From Desulfobacteraceae bacterium (GTDB taxonomy: Bacteria; Desulfobacterota; Desulfobacteria; Desulfobacterales; ETH-SRB1): DNA of 33,480 bases. The DNA lies in assembly GCA_013202725.1 (NCBI GenBank), contig JABMRH010000192.1:1-33480 (forward strand), given 5' to 3'. Position 1 is the first letter of the stretch. Every line of letters begins with the position of its first letter. The notes beneath the pieces are model-generated. The model was not told the DNA's origin. It searched no databases and worked only from the letters and a program-made list of their open reading frames with translations. The position numbers and the translations under genes were made by a program. Of the stretch, positions 25,799 to 33,264 are shown piece by piece.

Positions 25799-26440
25799 CT
25801 ATTCCTTTAAAGTTCTTAAAACCGCAGTGTCAACAACATCAAACTTCTGTTTGATATTCTGAAGTATAATGGCCATGACCATTACACCGGCCAATACATC
25901 AAGAAGAATACCAAATTCCACAATATGATGGGCACGCGTGGAGAACGTCGTTCCAACAAGATAGATTCCGTTTTCCATCATAATATAGCCAAGGACCATG
26001 GCAATGGCATTTCTCCTTGCCATCAGCAGAAACATTCCGGTCACAAGAATTGTTATGGCCGTAGGTATTAACAAAGCACTTTTCATAATTAATGGTACAT
26101 TTAACTTGTAACTCACAACAGATGCGGCAACGATTAATACCAGACCTGCAAACAGGGAGGCATGATATCCGATAATAGGCTCCACCTCCCGACGGATGGC
26201 AACTCTTTTTATAACCAGATAAATGCTCAAGGGGATTACAACTCCCCTGATCCAGAGGGTGACCATGGTAAAAAGAAGACCGCCGCCTGTCATTTCATGA
26301 CCGATAAAGAAAGGCACAATAGAAACAACCACTCCCTGAAAAGCCACGAACCTGATAAGTCCTGTAAGATGGCTGGTTCCCAGGGAAAACAGGACGGACA
26401 GCAGCACAAGGGACAAGATGGTATCGACCGGATGTATCAT
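25799..26440 (-). CDS. HyfE-like membrane subunit (NuoK-related) of the Ehr-like complex
   Basis: 213 residues with about seven membrane segments. The second half carries the NuoK-like pattern: LIPTAITILVTGMFLLMARR, then NAIAMVLGYIMMENGIYLVG with the intramembrane Glu, and EFGILLDVLAGVMVMAIIL. HyfE proteins are about 215 residues, so the length fits. It starts within the HyfC-like gene (ATGA overlap of 4 bp) and likely sits between the HyfC-like and HyfF-like subunits in the membrane arm. Confidence 0.88.
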   Translation of the reverse strand: MIHPVDTILSLVLLSVLFSLGTSHLTGLIRFVAFQGVVVSIVPFFIGHEMTGGGLLFTMVTLWIRGVVIPLSIYLVIKRVAIRREVEPIIGYHASLFAGLVLIVAASVVSYKLNVPLIMKSALLIPTAITILVTGMFLLMARRNAIAMVLGYIMMENGIYLVGTTFSTRAHHIVEFGILLDVLAGVMVMAIILQNIKQKFDVVDTAVLRTLKE

Positions 26441-27354
26441 TTTATAAACTCCATGATGATAACGGTTGCAAAAGAAGCCAGGGCAAAAGAAGTCAGAATA
26501 AATTTTGGCACTTTGTCCATTCTGTAACGGGCCATAACCGATTCAGTAACCCCGGCAGCAACATACACACATATAAGACTACAAATTTCCAAAGCAGGGT
26601 TGAGCGTCTCAAAAGGAAAAAACAAAGGAAAAAGCAGTCGCGAAACAATGGTTGAGTAGAAAAAGAGCTTGCAGAATGATGCTAACTCAATAAATCCAAA
26701 ATCAGGACCGCTATGGTCCAGCACCATAACCTCATGGATCATGGTCAGCTCCAGGTGAGTTGCCGGATCATCTACGGGAACCCTGGAATTTTCTGTTAAA
26801 AGAACGATAAAAAGGGCAATAACAACGAAAAGCATTGTTGAGCCTGCACTATTCCATAGAATAGCGGGATTATTTCCGCTAAAATAGGAAGCAAGGCTTA
26901 ATTCACCCGTCAGTTTGTAAAACAGGATCAGAACCATGAACATTGTGGCTTCGCATATTATGGGGAAATACGCTTCCCTGGCAGCGCCCATTCCTTCAAA
27001 AGGAGAAGCTGTATCCATTGCAGCGGCAATGGTAAAAAAACGTCCCAGTCCAAGGAGATATAAAACAAACAATACATCACCGTTAAAGGAAAAAACAGGC
27101 GCTATGCCTGCAATGGGCAGGAACATTAATGCCGTGGCAGCTGAGCTCAGGGAAATAATGGGGCCAAGCTTAAAGATAATCGTCGTGCTGGTGCTATAGA
27201 CTGATCCCTTTTTAAACAGTTTGATCAAGGTGTAATAATTGATCAGAAACGGTGAGCCTTTCCTTCCCCCAAAAAAAGCCTTGACCTTTATAATAATTGC
27301 GGAAAAGAACGGCGCCAGAAGCATGGCAAGGCACCAGATATAAATTGGTTTCAT
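26437..27354 (-). CDS. HyfC/NuoH-like membrane subunit of the Ehr-like complex
   Basis: 305 residues, about eight helices. NuoH-family signatures: FGGRKGSPFLINYYTLIKLF (about 28-48), AMDTASPFEGMGAAREAYFP (about 112-132), TENSRVPVDDPATHLELTMI with HEVMVLDHSGPD (about 187-217). This subunit joins the redox arm to the ion-pumping arm and holds the charged path under the quinone-like cavity. Gene order puts it second, 95 bp after the HyfB-like gene; that gap is the widest in the operon and shows no hairpin. Confidence 0.92.
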   Translation of the reverse strand: MKPIYIWCLAMLLAPFFSAIIIKVKAFFGGRKGSPFLINYYTLIKLFKKGSVYSTSTTIIFKLGPIISLSSAATALMFLPIAGIAPVFSFNGDVLFVLYLLGLGRFFTIAAAMDTASPFEGMGAAREAYFPIICEATMFMVLILFYKLTGELSLASYFSGNNPAILWNSAGSTMLFVVIALFIVLLTENSRVPVDDPATHLELTMIHEVMVLDHSGPDFGFIELASFCKLFFYSTIVSRLLFPLFFPFETLNPALEICSLICVYVAAGVTESVMARYRMDKVPKFILTSFALASFATVIIMEFIK

Positions 27355-27449
27355 AGTGCATCCTCTTTCAAAAAACTCAATGTTAATACTATGCTCAAGC
27401 CCAAACGATCCTTTAGGTCAGTTAACTTTTATATGCCAAAAGAGCACAT

Positions 27450-29411
27450 TTACACAAAAAACAGCACAACAATAACGGCAAGCAGAATATATCCTATATA
27501 AAGATGAATATCTCCGTGCTGCATCCAGCGTAATTTATCAAAAAAGAACAGTACCGGACGAACTATCACGTTGTGCTGGTGAAGCTCAGCAATATCATTA
27601 ACATGACTATGATAGTGTGTCTTTCTTCTAGGCATCCGTCCACGAATTGGGGGGTGATCTTCATGCACAGGGGCAAAAGGCCTGAAAAAATCAATTATGG
27701 ATGCTGCATAAGAAGATCCTGTATACTGCATTTTAACAGTAGGCTGGGTAAATCCACAACCCCAGGTTCCTGATCGGGTAATGGATTTGCCTCTGTATGC
27801 TAACGCACGGATTATAAGAACAAAAAGAACAACGGCAAAAAATAGCGCTGCAGCCCGGGTTATGTTGCCTGTCATGCGAACGATCGGTTCAAACTGAATC
27901 CATTCGTAACCAAGGCCCAGGGAGGAAACTCCTTTCATGGCCATGAGTATAAAAAACTTGGGGTAAACACCTATGATAAGACAAAAACCTGCCAGTACCA
28001 GCATAGGGGCCAGCATGGAAAAGCCTTGCTCATCCACGTTCTCAGCTGCCGCACTTCTTGGCTCACCCTGGAAAACCACTCCCACAACTTTGGTAAAACA
28101 GGCCAGGGCCAGACCACCGATAACTGCAAGACTGATAATGGCAATAAGACTCATGGCAAAGGTCATTCTGTCCAATCCAACGCCCTTGAACCCACCTATA
28201 TAGATAAGGAACTCACTTACAAAACCGTTAAAGGGCGGGAGTCCGGAAATTGCCAGGGAGCCTATGAGAAAAGTAGTTCCGGTAATTTTCATTTTTTTGA
28301 TAAGTCCGCCCAGGATATCGATGGTGCGAGTACCGGTTTTCTTCAAAACCATTCCTGCCCCCATAAAGAGGAGTGATTTAAAAATGGCATGATTGAGCAC
28401 ATGCAAAAGGCCCCCTGAGAATCCAAGTATTGCCATGGGAACATTTCCAGATGACACACCGATCATGCCGATTCCTGTTCCAATGAGAATGATTCCAATA
28501 TTTTCCACACTGTGGTAAGCCAGAAGCCGTTTTAGGTCATGCTGACCCAGGGCATAGACTACTCCAAGGACTCCGGAAATACAACCGGCCGCAAGAACAA
28601 TGCCTCCAATGACTGGTGAATGGTAGTTTAAAAGAACATACATACGAATAATACCGTAAATACCTACCTTGATCATTACGCCTGACATAACTGCGGAAAT
28701 ATGGCTTGGAGCAGCAGGGTGTGCATGGGGCAACCAGACGTGGAAGGGAAAAACGCCGGCCTTGGAGCCGAAACCAATGAAGAATAGAATAAATACTATA
28801 AGTTTAAATGTATCAGGTAATGAAACCATTTGCCCAAACCCTAAACTGCCTGTATGGGCATATGCTACTCCAAACCCTGCAAAGATAAACATTGCACCTA
28901 CATGAGAGAAAACAAAATATAGATAACCTGCCCTGCGATTTTCAATTGCCTCATAATTAAATATGACCAGGAAAAAAGAAGAAAGGGACATGATTTCCCA
29001 AGAAAGCATAAAAGTGATCATGCCTTTAGAGGCTACTACCAGCGCCATAGACACGATAAGCAGGCTGAAAAAAAGGTAGTTTGTTGCTGTGCGAAGGGCT
29101 TTGTCAGTTTTGTCCATATAATGAAAACTGTAAATGCTTGCCAATAAAGAGATAGCGAAGATAGTGACCAGAAAAAAAGCTGACAGACCATCAATTTGAA
29201 AAGAAAGGGAAAAGGATTTTAGATATTTAAAAGAAGCAACATACTCTCCTGGACTTATCAGCTTGGATCCGGCGTCAACCAGACCCAGAATGCATCCTGC
29301 AACAATGGTAAAAACACTGAAAATCTTCATCATGAAAAATTGTCGCCTAATTAAGGGGGCAAACAGGCCCCCTGCAAATATTATCAACAGAGATAGAAAA
29401 AATAGATTCAT
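27450..29411 (-). CDS. HyfB-like antiporter-type membrane subunit of the Ehr-like complex, first gene of operon
   Basis: 653 residues, about sixteen hydrophobic segments. NuoL/M-type core: FPFHVWLPHAHPAAPSHISA with VMSGVMIKVGIYGIIR (about 220-255), DLKRLLAYHSVENIGIILIG, NHAIFKSLLFMGAG. The C-terminal soluble stretch has GCGFTQPTVKMQYTGSSYAA, a feature of HyfB proteins, and a His-rich piece (RRKTHYHSHVNDIAELHQHN) before a last helix. It is a probable H+ or Na+ channel. The ATG follows GAGAGGA. The leader is about 63 nt from the sigma54 promoter at 29485-29500. Confidence 0.92.
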   Translation of the reverse strand: MNLFFLSLLIIFAGGLFAPLIRRQFFMMKIFSVFTIVAGCILGLVDAGSKLISPGEYVASFKYLKSFSLSFQIDGLSAFFLVTIFAISLLASIYSFHYMDKTDKALRTATNYLFFSLLIVSMALVVASKGMITFMLSWEIMSLSSFFLVIFNYEAIENRRAGYLYFVFSHVGAMFIFAGFGVAYAHTGSLGFGQMVSLPDTFKLIVFILFFIGFGSKAGVFPFHVWLPHAHPAAPSHISAVMSGVMIKVGIYGIIRMYVLLNYHSPVIGGIVLAAGCISGVLGVVYALGQHDLKRLLAYHSVENIGIILIGTGIGMIGVSSGNVPMAILGFSGGLLHVLNHAIFKSLLFMGAGMVLKKTGTRTIDILGGLIKKMKITGTTFLIGSLAISGLPPFNGFVSEFLIYIGGFKGVGLDRMTFAMSLIAIISLAVIGGLALACFTKVVGVVFQGEPRSAAAENVDEQGFSMLAPMLVLAGFCLIIGVYPKFFILMAMKGVSSLGLGYEWIQFEPIVRMTGNITRAAALFFAVVLFVLIIRALAYRGKSITRSGTWGCGFTQPTVKMQYTGSSYAASIIDFFRPFAPVHEDHPPIRGRMPRRKTHYHSHVNDIAELHQHNVIVRPVLFFFDKLRWMQHGDIHLYIGYILLAVIVVLFFV

Positions 29412-29484
29412 ACAATCCTCTCTAAATAATCATTTCACAGCCTTTAGTTGACGGAATGGCCTGAGTCAGCATTTTTACATAAAG

Positions 29485-29500
29485 AGCAAGGTTTATACCA
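29485..29500 (-). promoter_or_regulatory. Sigma54 (-24/-12) promoter, copy B (Ehr-like operon)
   Basis: Read on the minus strand, TGGTATAAACCTTGCT fits TGGYAYRNNNNTTGCW with GG-N10-GC. With three flanking bases it is identical over 19 bases to copy C at 32718-32736. The predicted start is near 29474. Confidence 0.85.
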
Positions 29501-29528
29501 AATGGTAGAAAATTATAAAAAACCATTG

Positions 29529-29541
29529 CAACCTATTGATA
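29529..29541 (-). promoter_or_regulatory. IHF-like site, copy B
   Basis: On the minus strand it reads TATCAA-TAGG-TTG, identical to copy A and a perfect fit to WATCAANNNNTTR. It starts 41 bases before the -24 element (42 in copy A, 41 in copy C). Confidence 0.7.
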
Positions 29542-29595
29542 TATAAAAAATTTATATAAAAAATTTTTGGATGATAATAATTTTTGGATGTTTAG

Positions 29596-29634
29596 TTTTG
29601 GCAAGATTTTGCCAAAACAGATGATTGTTTACCA
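29596..29634 (-). promoter_or_regulatory. Upstream activator dyad, copy B (before Ehr-like operon)
   Basis: The dyad at 29596-29617 has perfect arms TTTTGGCA and TGCCAAAA around a 6-bp centre. A half-site (TGGTAAAC on the minus strand) lies at 29627-29634. The edge of the dyad is 95 bp from the sigma54 element at 29500. The other side faces the beta-helix gene, so regulation in both directions is possible. Confidence 0.8.
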
Positions 29635-29664
29635 ATCAGATGATAACCTTTGTCGATTTTCGGC

Positions 29665-29693
29665 TTGACGCATAACTATAAATATGATACATT
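29665..29693 (+). promoter_or_regulatory. Putative sigma70-type promoter for the beta-helix gene
   Basis: TTGACG (29665-29670), a 17-bp spacer, and TACATT (29688-29693). It matches five of six and four of six consensus bases. It would give a leader of about 210 nt. Nothing else gene-like was seen in the 501-bp gap 29412-29912. Confidence 0.4.
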
Positions 29694-29885
29694 GCAAAAT
29701 AAATTATTATTCTTTTTTTAAGAGCATTTGTTCCGGCATTTAAAGCTGTTGATAAAATCGCGATAATTCTTATCTCTACACTCCTTTTCTTACAATTCTC
29801 AACGGGTGGATTCTTTGGATAATGAATCCCGGCAAGTGTTCAGTTATTATTTATCCAGGCAGCTTATTAATACTTCAATTCTATA

Positions 29886-29915
29886 GGGGGATAAAGAATG
29901 GGGGGATAAAGAATG
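29886..29915 (+). repeat. 15-bp tandem duplication of ribosome-binding site and start codon
   Basis: The unit GGGGGATAAAGAATG occurs twice head to tail (29886-29900, 29901-29915). The first copy's ATG opens a three-codon ORF (Met-Gly-Gly-stop) that ends inside the second copy. The second ATG starts the beta-helix gene. Each ATG has the same GGGGG spaced seven bases ahead. Confidence 0.9.
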
Positions 29916-31334
29916 GAGCAGTTAAAAAGTCTTAATGATCTTAATGATAGAATTGTAAACAGAGTAAATATAAGTTTACAAGAATTTGATTTTAACGCAA
30001 ATGCTTTTGTAACAAAAGCTATGAATCATGATAAAATGCTTAAATTTTATGCATTTTATGGAATCACTTCTCAACATCCGATTTATTTCAATTTTAGCAA
30101 TTCTAATATATCCGGCAGTTATTTTTTGGGAAAATGTTCTGTTAGAAGATCTGCAATCTATAAAAGTGATATAAGAGGAGATGAACTTAAAAGAAAAGGA
30201 AATAACAGTTTAAGATCTAACAAACTTCCGCTTGTTCAAGATGAAATAATAATCATCAGACACAGCCTGCTCTACAAAACACTTGTTCACAATAATTCAC
30301 ATAATCCTGGGACACCGGAAGAATTTCTTATCATAAACACAATGTCAACGCATTACGCTAATATTCATGGTTCTACACTTGAAGGATGTTTCTTAGGACC
30401 TTTTGCAACAGTTGATCTGATGAATCTTCATTCATGCATTATTGGTGAATTTTCATATGTTCAGGCGGGTGAACTTTTCCAGACGATTATTGATCCGGGA
30501 ACAATATGGATTAGAAATCCCAGCTTTAGTTTCAAGTATAAATTTGAAAAAAAAGTTCTGGATAAATATATTGGTGTAAACCCATCATATCAACCGCGTG
30601 GAATTATATACGATTTTGTAAAAGAAAAAGAAAGAGAATATGAATCACTTTTTGATGTTGTAGATATAATACCTGTAGAAACTCCTCCTAGTTCTGCTGT
30701 TAACAGGTATGCTGTTGTTAAAGGAAAAACCAGTATTGGTGAAAATGTTCTAATATCTCAACATGCATTTTTAGAAAATGCCGAAATGGGCAAAGGATCT
30801 AATGCTCAAGAAAATTCATATATTATTAATTCATGTTTAGCCGGTTTTAATATTACAGCACATGGAGCCAAGATTATCAATGCGGAAATAGGTCTTGAAA
30901 CATTTGTTGGCTTTAATTGTTTTTTAAATGGTAAAACAACTAAAAGACTGGTAATCGGTGATAATTGTATTGTTATGCCTCATACAATAATTGATTCAAC
31001 TGAACCGGTTGAAGTACCTGATAATCATCTTATATGGGGTTATATCGGATCTCAAAATGATCTTGATAATCACTCTATTAGTATTGATAAACTTTCAGAT
31101 TCTCGAGATATGATAACTATTGGCAAAATGACTTTTATAGGAAAAGGTTCTGTTTTTATTGGTATTTTTAAAAAAAGAATCAATCATATTCTACATTCCA
31201 ACGGTGCATTTTTTAAAGACGATGAGAACCGTGGTCATGCACAGGACGATCAAATTATTTCATTTAATACAATTCAACCATATAGAACAGGTGTTAATAA
31301 AGGAATCTATCCATCAATTAAAATTGAACCATAA
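29913..31334 (+). CDS. Left-handed beta-helix (hexapeptide-repeat) protein, function unknown
   Basis: 473 residues. Hexapeptide-like stretches occur at about 150-200 (ANIHGSTLEGCFLGPFATVD, then LHSCIIGEFSYVQ) and strongly at about 268-345 (AVVKGKTSIGENVLISQHAF, ENAEMGKGSNAQENSYIINS, AKIINAEIGLETFVGFNCFL), with LVIGDNCIVMPHTIID after. This fold is typical of acyl- and sugar-nucleotide transferases, but I see no specific catalytic His signature and do not assign an enzyme. No membrane segment. Base composition is visibly more AT-rich (many AAA, ATT, TTT codons) than the flanking operons, which could reflect transfer. It is divergent from the Ehr-like operon. Confidence 0.72.
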   Translation: MEQLKSLNDLNDRIVNRVNISLQEFDFNANAFVTKAMNHDKMLKFYAFYGITSQHPIYFNFSNSNISGSYFLGKCSVRRSAIYKSDIRGDELKRKGNNSLRSNKLPLVQDEIIIIRHSLLYKTLVHNNSHNPGTPEEFLIINTMSTHYANIHGSTLEGCFLGPFATVDLMNLHSCIIGEFSYVQAGELFQTIIDPGTIWIRNPSFSFKYKFEKKVLDKYIGVNPSYQPRGIIYDFVKEKEREYESLFDVVDIIPVETPPSSAVNRYAVVKGKTSIGENVLISQHAFLENAEMGKGSNAQENSYIINSCLAGFNITAHGAKIINAEIGLETFVGFNCFLNGKTTKRLVIGDNCIVMPHTIIDSTEPVEVPDNHLIWGYIGSQNDLDNHSISIDKLSDSRDMITIGKMTFIGKGSVFIGIFKKRINHILHSNGAFFKDDENRGHAQDDQIISFNTIQPYRTGVNKGIYPSIKIEP

Positions 31335-31388
31335 AAAAATTAATAATTGGGGATCAGGGTTTCTCAAGGATGTTGGAATGTATGCAAA

Positions 31389-32345
31389 TCATATAGGGGG
31401 TTTTGAACTTCGTTCATATTTTATGTTATATTTTTGAAGTTTGTATCTTAAAGTTCTTGGACTTATACGTAGTATTTTTGCTGTTTTTTCCTTGTCGCCG
31501 GCGAGGCGGTGTAATGTATCCATAATAGCTTTTTTTTCAGCCTCACTTCTGATTTCCTCAAGGTCCTTTATACGGTGGGGATCTTTAAAATGCCATAAAA
31601 AATCAGAGGGAAGATGTTCTACGCTTATCGTATCGTAATCGTTGAGGATAAATACTCTTTCTAAAAGATTTTTCAATTCCCTTACATTGCCGGGCCAGTC
31701 ATAACGACAGAAAAGGTCAATGACTTCAGGCTTAACAGCTGGCTTTGGTTTTTTAAAATTAATTGCCGATTGATTCAGAAAGCGGTCTACCATTTTTGGA
31801 ATAACGTTTTTCCTGTCTCTTAAGGGCGGTACATATATGGGAACTACATGAAGCCTGTAAAATAAGTCTTCTCGAAATAATCCCTTCTTGACTTCGTTTT
31901 TCAGGTCTTTATTTGTTGCCGATATAATACGGACGTCTACTTCAATTATTTCATTTCCTCCAATTCGGTGAAAGCAGAAATCTTCTAAAACACGTAAAAA
32001 ATCAATCTGATTTTCAAGAGGAAGATCAGAAACCTCGTCAAGGAAAAGGGTCCCTTTGTCAGCCATCTCAAAGCAGCCTTTTTCTTGGCAAATGGCGCCG
32101 GTAAAGGCTCCTTTTTCATGACCGAAAAGCTTGTCTTCGAACATAAGGCCTGAAAGAATGCCGGAGTTCACCGGCACAAAGGGATTTTCAGCTCTAGGGC
32201 TTTGCAGGTGAATGATTTTGGCAACCAGTTCCTTACCAGTGCCGCTTTCACCTGTAATCAGTACATTAACATCGTGTTTGGCCACTTGATTTACAGTTTG
32301 CATAATGGAGTGCATCACTTCTGCGCCCAGGATGAACTCATGCAT
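31389..32345 (-). CDS. Sigma54-dependent activator without receiver (PspF-like layout)
   Basis: 318 residues from the ATG at 32345, preferred because AGGAA lies seven bases upstream; the in-frame ATG at 32390 has no ribosome-binding site. The AAA+ domain begins at once: Walker A GESGTGKELVAK, the sigma54-contact loop GAFTGA, Walker B GTLFLDEVSDLPLE, IISATNKDLKNEV, and WPGNVRELKNLLERVF. The C-terminal Fis-type HTH is LAGDKEKTAKILRISPRTLR, then YKLQKYNI. There is no receiver, PAS or GAF domain, so its activity must be set by another protein, by expression level, or be constitutive. It is the natural candidate to bind the three TTTTGGCA dyads, one of which lies 257 bp from its start codon. Confidence 0.92.
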   Translation of the reverse strand: MHEFILGAEVMHSIMQTVNQVAKHDVNVLITGESGTGKELVAKIIHLQSPRAENPFVPVNSGILSGLMFEDKLFGHEKGAFTGAICQEKGCFEMADKGTLFLDEVSDLPLENQIDFLRVLEDFCFHRIGGNEIIEVDVRIISATNKDLKNEVKKGLFREDLFYRLHVVPIYVPPLRDRKNVIPKMVDRFLNQSAINFKKPKPAVKPEVIDLFCRYDWPGNVRELKNLLERVFILNDYDTISVEHLPSDFLWHFKDPHRIKDLEEIRSEAEKKAIMDTLHRLAGDKEKTAKILRISPRTLRYKLQKYNIKYERSSKPPI

Positions 32346-32537
32346 GATTGATTCCTGGAGGTGCTTTATATAGGGAGAATGCAGTTTCATATACTTTTGC
32401 GGCTTTTCATCTCCAGAATTTTACAGTCAAATCTTTCAACCATAGCTTCTTTGTCTGTTTAGTCGCTTTAAGAAAGCAGGCCCACAGGAAGGAGAACAAA
32501 ATTCAAATATTAGTTGGGTATGCGAATATTTTCATAT

Positions 32538-32566
32538 CTTTTAACCTGAATATATACCAGTGTCAA
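32538..32566 (-). promoter_or_regulatory. Putative sigma70-type promoter of the sigma54 activator gene
   Basis: On the minus strand: TTGACA (32561-32566), a 17-bp spacer and TAAAAG (32538-32543). The leader would be about 185 nt. The copy C dyad lies 35 bp upstream of the -35 element, so the activator could also influence its own gene. Confidence 0.5.
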
Positions 32567-32584
32567 ACAGATTCAGAATTGAAA

Positions 32585-32623
32585 CGGCAAACTTTTATCC
32601 TTTTTGGCATAAATTTGCCAAAA
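32585..32623 (+). promoter_or_regulatory. Upstream activator dyad, copy C (before second CBS gene)
   Basis: The dyad TTTTGGCA-TAAATT-TGCCAAAA lies at 32602-32623, with a half-site CGGCAAAC at 32585-32592. The shared 35-bp block is 32585-32619. The dyad ends 95 bp before the sigma54 element at 32719. It lies between the divergent activator and CBS genes. Confidence 0.8.
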
Positions 32624-32677
32624 CTTATACATAAAGAAGCTGTATGCAAACCGCTTATAGCAAATAAATAACAAGAA

Positions 32678-32690
32678 TATCATGTAATTA
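32678..32690 (+). promoter_or_regulatory. IHF-like site, copy C
   Basis: TATCAT-GTAA-TTA has one mismatch to WATCAANNNNTTR. It starts 41 bases before the -24 element, the same offset as copies A and B, which is the main reason to accept it. Confidence 0.55.
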
Positions 32691-32718
32691 TGTCAAGAAA
32701 AGATGATTCTTTGCCGGT

Positions 32719-32734
32719 TGGTATAAACCTTGCT
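32719..32734 (+). promoter_or_regulatory. Sigma54 (-24/-12) promoter, copy C
   Basis: TGGTATAAACCTTGCT, identical to copy B including flanking bases (19 identical in total). GG-N10-GC spacing is exact. The predicted start is near 32745, two bases before the chosen ATG of the CBS gene. An ORF open from 32690 runs through this element, so its first 19 codons are probably not translated. Confidence 0.8.
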
Positions 32735-32746
32735 CTAAGATATTGT

Positions 32747-33235
32747 ATGTATTCAAAAAAAATAGTTAAAAACTATATGCATCCTCTTGATAAATATTGT
32801 TACATTAATGAGGATGACAGTATACATAAAGCTCTTGTCCTTATGGATGAAATAAGGAAAGAGAGTAAATCTCTATGCCTGGTTGTATTGGGAGCAGGTT
32901 CGTCTGAAAGGGAAACAATAAAGGGTTTTGTGACTCCTTCGGAACTTGTTTTCGGATTGTTATCCCACTTTTTAAAAGGGGTTCAAAGAAGCGGTCCGAT
33001 TTTTTGGGAAGGACAGTTTGAAACAGAATGCCTTGAAGGAGTGAAAAAACGTGTAGAGGAGATAATGCTTCCTATTAAGACTTATGTTAGAGGAAGCGAA
33101 ATGCTTATGGAGGCTGTTTTTTTGTTAGACAAATACAGGATGGATTTCCTGCCGGTAGTAAACAAGGATGAAGTGGTTGGCATAATTCATCTTGATGATA
33201 TTTTAGAGGAGATTTACGGCATTATACTGAAATAG
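32747..33235 (+). CDS. CBS-domain pair protein (paralogue of 19736-20260)
   Basis: 162 residues from ATG 32747. An earlier in-frame ATG (32690) lies upstream of the sigma54 promoter. From 32747 the N-terminus MYSKKIVKNYM aligns with MTNTKKVKELM of the first CBS protein. CBS motif 1: VKNYMHPLDKYCYINEDDSI...TIKGFVTPSELV. CBS motif 2: VEEIMLPIKTYVRGSEMLME...MDFLPVVNKDEVVGIIHLDD. An insert of about 50 residues lies between, as in the paralogue. It probably binds an adenine nucleotide. No transporter gene follows within the window. No clear ribosome-binding site is present, in keeping with a nearly leaderless mRNA. Confidence 0.8.
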   Translation: MYSKKIVKNYMHPLDKYCYINEDDSIHKALVLMDEIRKESKSLCLVVLGAGSSERETIKGFVTPSELVFGLLSHFLKGVQRSGPIFWEGQFETECLEGVKKRVEEIMLPIKTYVRGSEMLMEAVFLLDKYRMDFLPVVNKDEVVGIIHLDDILEEIYGIILK

Positions 33236-33264
33236 GTTTTGCTGTGGTGTATAGGTGTAACAAT

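Noticed and set aside
32346..32390. Upstream start of the sigma54 activator at 32390
   Set aside because: It has no ribosome-binding site, and the AAA+ domain begins right after the ATG at 32345, which has AGGAA seven bases ahead.
32602..32623. The TTTTGGCA dyads as sigma54 -24/-12 elements themselves
   Set aside because: GG and GC within each dyad are 9 bases apart in all three copies, one short of the required 10, and the true -24/-12 elements lie about 95 bp further on. The two-fold symmetry fits a protein-binding site better.
32690..32746. Upstream start for the second CBS gene at 32690
   Set aside because: The 19 extra codons run across the sigma54 element at 32719-32734, lack a ribosome-binding site, and have no counterpart in the paralogue.
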